Of a DNA stretch of 8,263 nt, positions 5,590 to 8,263 are shown piece after piece. The notes beneath the pieces were generated by a model. It was not told where the DNA came from. It did not search any database and saw only the letters and a list, made by a program, of their open reading frames with translations. Each line of letters starts with the position of its first letter. The stretch's first letter is position 1. The position numbers and the translations under genes are program-made. Source of the DNA: JALZHR01 sp036388635. Lineage in GTDB: Bacteria > Acidobacteriota > Blastocatellia > Pyrinomonadales > Pyrinomonadaceae. The DNA lies in the NCBI GenBank assembly GCA_036388635.1, contig DASVRL010000287.1:1-8263 (forward strand), read 5' to 3'.

Positions 5590-6908
5590 TAGTTTCCTCC
5601 CTCGACATCGCCGTCGAAACAATCAATGTGAAACGTGCGGTCGTTCGACGCGCCGTAGCCGCCGGTGGCAATCAGATAATCTTTCGGGTCCGAGCGGTCG
5701 AAAACTTTTTTGCCGTCGACCCAGGTCTGTAGAACGTGCGTGTAAACGCTCAGCGGGTCGCCGGAAAGCACGATAAAATCGGCGTCCTTGCCGGTTTCGA
5801 GCGAGCCGGTTCGTTTATCCAGATCGAGCATAATCGCGCCCGCCATCGTCATCCCGTAGAGCGCCTTTTCGCGCGACATACCGTTGCGCACGGCGAGTCC
5901 GGCGGAGCGCAGAAACAGGCGCGAATCGGTGATGTAATCGTCCGTGTGAAAGCCGGCGAGCGCGCCCGCTTTTTCCAGCGCCGCGCCGTTGGTCATCGAA
6001 ACGTCCATCGTTTCGAGCTTTCCGCCGGGCGCTTCAATCATAATTATCGACGCCGGAACTTTCGCTTTGGCGATTTCGTCAGCCACTTTCCAAGCTTCGG
6101 AAACGTGCTGAAGAACCACCCGAAAACCGAATTCTTTGGAAAGGCGAATCGCGGTCAAAACGTCGTCGTGGCGATGCGTGTGAAAATGGACGACGCGCTT
6201 TCCGTCGAGAACCTCGACAAAAGCTTCCAACACCAAATCGCGGTTCGGCATTTTCGATTTATCGCTGCCCGCTTTGCGGATTTTCTCGCGATATTCCTGC
6301 GCTTTGACGAGCTGCTCGCGAATCATCGCGGCGGATTTGGCGCGCGTTCCGGGAAAATTTCCGCCGGTCGTGCGAATCGGGTTCGTGCCGTTGGCGAATT
6401 TCATCCCGCCGGCGATGCGCCCGTCTTCGGTCATAATCAGCAAATCGTCGATGATGTTGCCGTCGCGAAGTTTCAGATAAAGTGTCTGACCGCTGTTCAG
6501 ATGTCCCGAACCGGGCATCACATTGACGGTCGTGATGCCGCCGGATTGGGCGCGCTGGAGGCTGGAAGCCCGCGCGTTCAGCGAATCAAGCAGTCGGACG
6601 TCCGGTTGAATCGGACTTGAGCCGTCGGCGCCCGCGCCTTCGCCGATGTGACTGTGCGTGTCTATCAAACCGGGCATAATGACTTTGCCCTGCAGGTCGA
6701 TAATCTGAACATTCGACGCCAGACGAACCGTGCGCGCGTCGCCGATTGCCGTGATTTTCCCGTTTTGAACCAGCAGAATTCCCTGCTCAATCGGCTGCCC
6801 GACAATCGGAATTATCCGCGCGTTGATGTAAGCCACCGGCTTTTCCTGCCCGAAAACCGAGCAGGCAAACAGAAAAATACCGGCAAAACAAACTAATATT
6901 TTTTTCAT
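5589..6908 (-). CDS. Secreted metal-dependent amidohydrolase (imidazolonepropionase-related)
   Basis: A 439-residue exported hydrolase of the COG1228/PF01979 type, likely acting in the periplasm on an amide or peptide-like substrate; the substrate cannot be read from sequence. The signal peptide is MKKILVCFAGIFLFACSVFG, with likely cleavage before QEK. The metal site looks complete: HSH at 85-87 after MPGLID, a His cluster HFHTHRHDD (241-249), QH at 267-268 and HTDD at 321-324. Lys146 in GQTLYLKL is a possible carboxylated-lysine ligand, as in some family members (inference). TGKDADFIVLSGDP (372-385) is the usual C-terminal sandwich strand. A tail of about 30 residues (408-439) is extra relative to its partner. 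ATG 6908 is preferred: it has a GGGGA at a suitable distance and opens directly with a signal peptide. A further 60 in-frame codons upstream to 7088 are repeat-derived. The stop overlaps the next gene's start. Confidence 0.92.
   Translation of the reverse strand: MKKILVCFAGIFLFACSVFGQEKPVAYINARIIPIVGQPIEQGILLVQNGKITAIGDARTVRLASNVQIIDLQGKVIMPGLIDTHSHIGEGAGADGSSPIQPDVRLLDSLNARASSLQRAQSGGITTVNVMPGSGHLNSGQTLYLKLRDGNIIDDLLIMTEDGRIAGGMKFANGTNPIRTTGGNFPGTRAKSAAMIREQLVKAQEYREKIRKAGSDKSKMPNRDLVLEAFVEVLDGKRVVHFHTHRHDDVLTAIRLSKEFGFRVVLQHVSEAWKVADEIAKAKVPASIIMIEAPGGKLETMDVSMTNGAALEKAGALAGFHTDDYITDSRLFLRSAGLAVRNGMSREKALYGMTMAGAIMLDLDKRTGSLETGKDADFIVLSGDPLSVYTHVLQTWVDGKKVFDRSDPKDYLIATGGYGASNDRTFHIDCFDGDVEGGN
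5595..5601 (-). promoter_or_regulatory. Shine-Dalgarno fixing the start of the downstream amidohydrolase
   Basis: GGGAGGA on the minus strand, five bases before ATG 5589-5587 and inside the last codons of the upstream gene. The TAATG overlap together with this strong site indicates translational coupling and decides the start over the in-frame codon at 5622. Confidence 0.8.
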
Positions 6909-6953
6909 TAAATATTTCCCCAAGCTTTTAGAAGAATCAAGATGTGCAAAGTT

Positions 6954-6982
6954 AAATTGCAACGAAACGCTGCGCGTGTCAA
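6954..6982 (-). promoter_or_regulatory. Candidate promoter of the amidohydrolase pair
   Basis: On the minus strand a perfect TTGACA (6982-6977) is followed 17 bases later by CAATTT (6959-6954), a weak -10. It would give a leader of about 40 bases to ATG 6908. The good -35 and ideal spacing suggest that the pair can be transcribed independently of the kinase gene upstream. Confidence 0.35.
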
Positions 6983-6994
6983 GCGCAACAGCCG

Positions 6995-7141
6995 AATTAC
7001 GAATGACAAATGACGAATTACGAATTGGAAAAACAGTCTTTGACCTTTGAGCTTTGAACTTTGAAATCAGCGCAAAATCAAAGTTCAAGCTCCAAGGGCA
7101 AAAATCACTAATTTGTAATTCGTCATTTTTAATTCGTAATT
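6995..7141. repeat. 32-base inverted repeat of 7-bp units with a nested inner hairpin
   Basis: The outer arms at 6995-7026 and 7110-7141 are inverted copies matching at 29 of 32 positions by eye, and are built of AATTACG/AATGACG-type heptamers. Between them four CTTTGAN heptamers (7038-7065) form an inner inverted repeat, 7050-7064 against 7078-7091 with one base missing. The right arm covers the last four codons and stop of the histidine kinase gene. It could form a long stem in the transcript between kinase and amidohydrolases. Confidence 0.85.
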
Positions 7142-8263
7142 GAATCGCTGGCGGGCAAAGTTATTAAAAAGGAAGTTCCGCCGTTGCCGTTCGATTCGAC
7201 GTCGATTTTTCCGTTGTGAGCGGTGACGATTCCGTAGCAGACGGCTAAGCCTAAACCGGTTCCTTCGCCGGTCGGCTTGGTCGAAAAAAACGGGTCGAAA
7301 ATCTTTTTCAGATTTTTTTCCTCGATGCCGGTGCCGCTGTCGGCGATGCGGACGGCAATCGAGCCGTCGCCGCGAAATGTTTTTATCGAAAGCTCGCCGC
7401 CTGCGGGCATCGCGTCGCGCGCGTTGAGCAAAAGATTCAAAAAAACCTGTTCCAGCTGGTCGCCGTCGGCGAAAACTTTCGGCAGATTTTCGTTTAAATC
7501 GGTTTTTAAGTGTAGATGCTGAAAGGCTTTGTCGAAGCTTGCGAGACGCAGGCTGGTTTGCAGAATCGCGTTGACATCGACCGCGCTTTTCGCCGCCGGA
7601 CGCGCGCGCGCAAAATCCATCATATCGCGCGTAACCTGCGTGATGCGCGTGATTTGCGTCGAAATCAGCTTGAGTTTTTCCTTTGTTTCGCCGTCGAGAT
7701 TTTCGCGTCTTTGCAGCATTTGAATCAAGGATGAAATTGAGGCGAGCGGATTATTAACCTCGTGCGCGACGCCCGCCGCCAGCGTGCCCATCGCCGCCAG
7801 TTTTTCGGTGCGAATCAATTGCTCGCTCAAGTTTTGCAGCTGCTCGATGTCGTCCGCCATTTTGCGGCTCATCTCGTTGAAAGATTCCGCCAGCAGTCCG
7901 ATTTCGTCGTTGCTCCGGCGCATATCGATTTCCGTCCCGTATTCGCCTTCGGTCACGCGCACGGCGGCGACCGTGATGCGCTGGAGCGGGCGCGAAATCG
8001 TGCGGACAATCAAAAGCACGAGCAACAGATTCGGCACGAGCGCGGAGATCACGCTGAAAACCAGATATTTTCGCCACGCTTCGAAGCTCATTCCGTCCTG
8101 AAACGACCACCAGACAATCGGTATCTGAAAGGCGATAAAGCTGATGATGGCGACGGTCGCGATGCTGAGCGCGATTTTGTATGTAATCGGGAAAAGCCGA
8201 AACTGGTCGAGCGCGGTTTGCAGCGAAAAAAGCTTGAAATTGGAAATCGCGTAAGCGTAAATC
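7129..8263 (-). CDS. Membrane sensor histidine kinase, HAMP-HisKA-HATPase (N-terminus off right edge)
   Basis: The frame is open from the TAA at 7131-7129 to the window edge, giving about 378 visible residues; Met 8091 is internal. Before it, the readable residues include a membrane segment (YKIALSIATVAIISFIAF, roughly 8182-8129), then a short loop (QIPIVWWSFQDG). Counting from Met 8091 as 1, a second membrane segment (9-29) leads into a HAMP domain (about 30-83), the HisKA helix with LAAGVAHEVNNPLASI (phospho-acceptor His110), an N-box FLNLLLNARDAM (217-228), the G1 region DSGTGIEEKNLKKIFDPFFSTK (251-272) and the G2 box GEGTGLGLA (275-283). This is the NtrB-like class. It autophosphorylates His with ATP and passes phosphate to a response regulator not visible here. 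There is no receiver domain at its C-terminus. The last residues SITN come from an inverted repeat. Confidence 0.93.
   Translation of the reverse strand, partial: IYAYAISNFKLFSLQTALDQFRLFPITYKIALSIATVAIISFIAFQIPIVWWSFQDGMSFEAWRKYLVFSVISALVPNLLLVLLIVRTISRPLQRITVAAVRVTEGEYGTEIDMRRSNDEIGLLAESFNEMSRKMADDIEQLQNLSEQLIRTEKLAAMGTLAAGVAHEVNNPLASISSLIQMLQRRENLDGETKEKLKLISTQITRITQVTRDMMDFARARPAAKSAVDVNAILQTSLRLASFDKAFQHLHLKTDLNENLPKVFADGDQLEQVFLNLLLNARDAMPAGGELSIKTFRGDGSIAVRIADSGTGIEEKNLKKIFDPFFSTKPTGEGTGLGLAVCYGIVTAHNGKIDVESNGNGGTSFLITLPASDSITN

Noticed and set aside
5590..5622. N-terminal extension of the downstream amidohydrolase (MFRRRCRGRKL)
   Set aside because: It would overlap the upstream gene and place a charged leader before the signal peptide; ATG 5589 has a strong Shine-Dalgarno and TAATG coupling.
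6849..6908. Lipoprotein signal in the intact amidohydrolase (LFAC, residues 13-16)
   Set aside because: Phe at the -2 position is atypical of a lipobox, and a standard Sec cleavage site (SVFG|Q) follows four residues later; ordinary secretion is more likely.
6909..7088. N-terminal extension of the upstream amidohydrolase
   Set aside because: The added residues (e.g. RNSSFVIRNSAVA) are translations of the heptamer repeats, and a proper signal peptide starts at ATG 6908 after a ribosome-site-like GGGGA.

Overview
The window looks like a chromosomal segment of a Gram-negative environmental bacterium. The best guess is Acidobacteriota (Blastocatellia/Pyrinomonas-like), from the style of the delta-60 plus FG-GAP secreted protein, the tandem secreted amidohydrolases and the abundant short AT-rich intergenic repeats. 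This placement is inference; there is no rRNA or other marker gene here. Most genes are GC-rich. The one plus-strand gene is clearly AT-rich and may have been acquired.

Layout, left to right. (1) The 5' end of an unidentified acidic protein, running off the left edge on the minus strand (1-83). (2) A gap with two GTCTC-armed hairpins. (3) A large minus-strand gene for a secreted protein built of about seven delta-60 repeats followed by six FG-GAP/VCBS-type repeats (264-2399), with a candidate promoter at 2487-2513 and a third GTCTC hairpin beyond it. (4) A strong terminator (2590-2636) and a small, very acidic minus-strand gene (2660-2926). (5) A 436-base divergent intergenic region with a 21-bp tandem array, A-tracts in helical phase and a 15-bp inverted repeat. 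(6) A plus-strand gene for a membrane-anchored TIR-like protein (3363-4316), closed by a GC-rich hairpin. (7) Two translationally coupled, related secreted amidohydrolases on the minus strand (6908 down to 5589, then 5589 down to 4372). (8) A repeat-filled gap of 220 bases. (9) A sensor histidine kinase on the minus strand that is open to the right edge (7129 to beyond 8263).

How they fit together. The two amidohydrolases overlap by one base (TAATG) and are exported, so they probably act as a pair. The upstream member keeps the metal-binding histidines and aspartate; the downstream member has lost most of them and is probably a non-catalytic partner. The kinase is co-directional and upstream, but its partner regulator is not visible and its link to the amidohydrolases is unproven. 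The TIR-like protein resembles NAD-consuming immune effectors in its C-terminal domain, but no cyclase, Argonaute or other known partner is present. The points most worth a second look are the degenerate amidohydrolase, the 2TM-TIR protein, the phased 21-bp array beside it, and the 7-bp periodic repeats that have invaded gene edges and apparently supply a signal peptide.
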